Source: Verrucomicrobia bacterium UBA3841
GTDB lineage: Bacteria > Verrucomicrobiota > Kiritimatiellia > RFP12 > UBA1067
NCBI GenBank assembly: GCA_002392765.1
Contig: DGHT01000018.1
Location: forward strand, 1,559 to 9,161
Reading direction: 5' to 3'
Length of the DNA: 7,603 bases
Part shown: one piece after another, positions 6,949-7,603 of the stretch
Numbering within the stretch: the stretch's first letter is position 1
Layout of the letters: each line of letters opens with the position of its first letter
Position numbers and translations under genes: made by a program
The notes under the pieces: generated by a model
The model's input: the letters and a program-made list of their open reading frames with translations, nothing else
Database searches by the model: none
What the model was told of the DNA's origin: nothing

Positions 6949-6982
6949 GTTGAACAAGTTGAAAAGTTGAAAGGTTGAAAGG
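6949..6982 (+). repeat. Short tandem GTTGAA-type repeats in a leader
   Basis: Four consecutive units starting GTTGAA lie at 6949, 6958, 6966 and 6974 (GTTGAACAA, GTTGAAAA, GTTGAAAG, GTTGAAAGG). The last runs into the Shine-Dalgarno of the next start codon. The array lies in the expected 5' leader of the downstream gene. Its low-complexity purine-rich form suggests slippage or a translational enhancer; role unknown. Confidence 0.75.
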
Positions 6983-6991
6983 AACAGAACA

Positions 6992-7014
6992 ATGCCAGGA
7001 CAGGTAGGCAAAAA
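6992..7014 (+). pseudogene. Start of a gene interrupted by the HUH element
   Basis: An ATG at 6992 has AAAGGA (6978-6983) eight bases upstream and the putative promoter 6921-6943 before it. Only seven full codons (MPGQVGK) and two bases precede the left end of the mobile element. Reading on into the element gives a 28-codon frame that stops at 7076-7078. The rest of the original gene may resume after 7598, where the frame across the excised element would continue as AAG AAT. Too little is left to name it. Alternatively the short frame is a leader peptide for the transposase. Confidence 0.4.
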
Positions 7015-7052
7015 GGGTCAGACCCTTCTATATAAGCTCTGCTGTATATGCT
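7015..7052 (+). repeat. Left terminal inverted repeat of the HUH element
   Basis: This is the 38-base left end: a GGGTCAGACCC hairpin tip (7015-7025), TTCTATATAAG, a five-base spacer, and CTGTATATGCT (7042-7052). It pairs with 7561-7598 with identical internal spacing. Confidence 0.85.
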
Positions 7053-7091
7053 TGACTGTTGGCTGTGGAATATGGTAGACTGTATGCTGTC

Positions 7092-7550
7092 ATGAGGAAG
7101 AAAAGAGACGTTCAGGCCGGGAAGTGCTACCACTACCACCTTGTCTCAAGGGTGGCGCACAGGGCGTTTTTCTTTGATGACGACGAGAAGAACCGGTTTG
7201 TCGACTTGCTGATGCGGGTCGAGTTCTTCTCGTGCGTGAGGGTTTTGGCGTATTGCTGCATGTCGAACCACATCCATGTCTTCATCTACCTTGACGACCC
7301 GCGCGAACTGTCCGAGGAGGAGGGAAACGGCGAGACGGCGACAAGGATGCTGGCGCTCCTCGCGTCAGGGGAGAGGAGCAGAAGCGAGCTGGCGTCGGAG
7401 CTGGGTATTTCGAGCCAGCCCTGGCTGTCCAGGGTCTACCTGAATCCGCTGATGGCGCAGGGTTACATCGCGCAGACCCTGCCAAAGAAGCCCAAGTCGC
7501 CGTTGCAGCGCTACAGGCTTCTGCGCAAGGGGAAGGATGTTCTGGCATGA
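7092..7550 (+). CDS. Truncated RAYT-like HUH transposase with winged-helix tail, 152 aa
   Basis: The N-terminus (KCYHYHLVSRVAHRAFF, residues 11-27) and MSNHIHVF with the HUH pair H60/H62 are typical of Y1/REP-associated tyrosine transposases, which cut and join single-stranded DNA at hairpins. In the family the nucleophilic tyrosine sits on a later helix; no matching segment is seen. After LDDPRELSEEE the protein passes, via a Gly/Thr-rich join, into a region that looks like a winged helix (LALLASG-RSRSELASELG, RVYLNPL, LPKKPKSPLQRYRL). I infer an internal deletion joining the first and last parts of a longer transposase. ATG 7092 is chosen because conserved residues begin there; an in-frame TTG at 7059 would add 11 unlikely residues. 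No strong ribosome site is seen. A weak TTGACT (7052-7057) and TAGACT (7076-7081) pair lies upstream. Confidence 0.8.
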   Translation: MRKKRDVQAGKCYHYHLVSRVAHRAFFFDDDEKNRFVDLLMRVEFFSCVRVLAYCCMSNHIHVFIYLDDPRELSEEEGNGETATRMLALLASGERSRSELASELGISSQPWLSRVYLNPLMAQGYIAQTLPKKPKSPLQRYRLLRKGKDVLA

Positions 7551-7560
7551 ATGCAGACAC

Positions 7561-7598
7561 AGCATATACAGTTAATCTTATACAGAAGGGTCTGACCC
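7561..7598 (+). repeat. Right terminal inverted repeat of the HUH element
   Basis: AGCATATACAG (7561-7571), a five-base spacer, CTTATACAGAA, then a GGGTCTGACCC hairpin tip (7588-7598). It is the reverse complement of the left end with one mismatch in the outer 22 bases. It starts 10 bases after the transposase stop codon. Confidence 0.85.
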
Positions 7599-7603
7599 GA
7601 ATG

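Larger units (their letters stand above)
7015..7598 (+). mobile_element. 584-bp HUH (RAYT-type) mobile element with hairpin ends
   Basis: The element is bounded by matching inverted ends. The outer 22 bases (GGGTCAGACCCTTCT..TATAAG) match at 21 positions. After five mostly unmatched bases, an inner CTGTATATGCT is perfect at both ends. Each tip, GGGTCAGACCC, folds into a 5-bp stem with a one-base loop, as expected of substrates for single-strand HUH transposases. One gene, on the plus strand, fills the inside. No target duplication is seen, which fits this class. Because its gene seems to lack catalytic parts, the element may be non-autonomous. Confidence 0.8.

Noticed and set aside
6949..6982. 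The GTTGAA array considered as a CRISPR array or an iteron origin.
   Set aside because: Units are only 8-9 bases with no spacers, there is no replication gene nearby, and the array sits in a gene leader.

Overview
The window looks like accessory chromosomal DNA from a GC-rich bacterium of the PVC group. My best guess is an uncultured, host-associated member of the Kiritimatiellota or a close relative. This rests on three things: a very large Sec-exported repeat protein with W-x-x-G-x-W modules and a C-terminus ending FYRVKA; a CesT-like secretion chaperone; and a short HUH transposase carrying a C-terminal winged-helix region. It is an inference from family resemblance, not a database result.

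Layout. Positions 1-41 hold a near-perfect sigma70 promoter on the minus strand, driving a gene that lies off the left edge. Its 17-bp spacer is almost filled by a 16-bp palindrome, a probable operator. Positions 85-663 (minus) encode a 192-aa HD-domain phosphohydrolase with its own extended -10 promoter. Positions 719-946 (minus) hold the decayed N-terminal piece of a transposase, abutting a 34-bp almost perfect inverted repeat (946-979). On the plus strand an extended -10 promoter (994-1022) leads to a 156-aa CesT/Tir-type chaperone (1122-1592). Its stop codon overlaps a putative ECF-sigma-type promoter for the dominant gene, a 1739-aa exported beta-rich protein (1674-6893). That protein contains two tandem copies of a roughly 400-residue module, the start of a third, an acidic linker, four short Y-x-x-L/M-x-x-A-type repeats and a fibre-like C-terminal region.

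Downstream, the same promoter motif with the same spacing recurs (6921-6943). It is followed by gttgaa-type short tandem repeats, a good Shine-Dalgarno and an ATG at 6992. This apparent new gene is broken after 23 bases by a complete 584-bp mobile element (7015-7598). The element has 38-bp imperfect terminal inverted repeats tipped with GGGTCAGACCC hairpins. It encodes a 152-aa REP-associated tyrosine transposase (RAYT)-like protein that keeps the HUH histidines but seems to lack the catalytic-tyrosine helix; a winged-helix region follows instead. It is best read as an internally deleted derivative that may depend on a full-length relative elsewhere.

The most interesting points are the recurrent AACCTTT-N8-CGYGTGTA promoter-like motif, the gene that appears to be interrupted at its start by the miniature HUH element, the operator-filled consensus promoter at the left edge, and the pairing of a type III-style chaperone gene with a Sec-exported giant protein.
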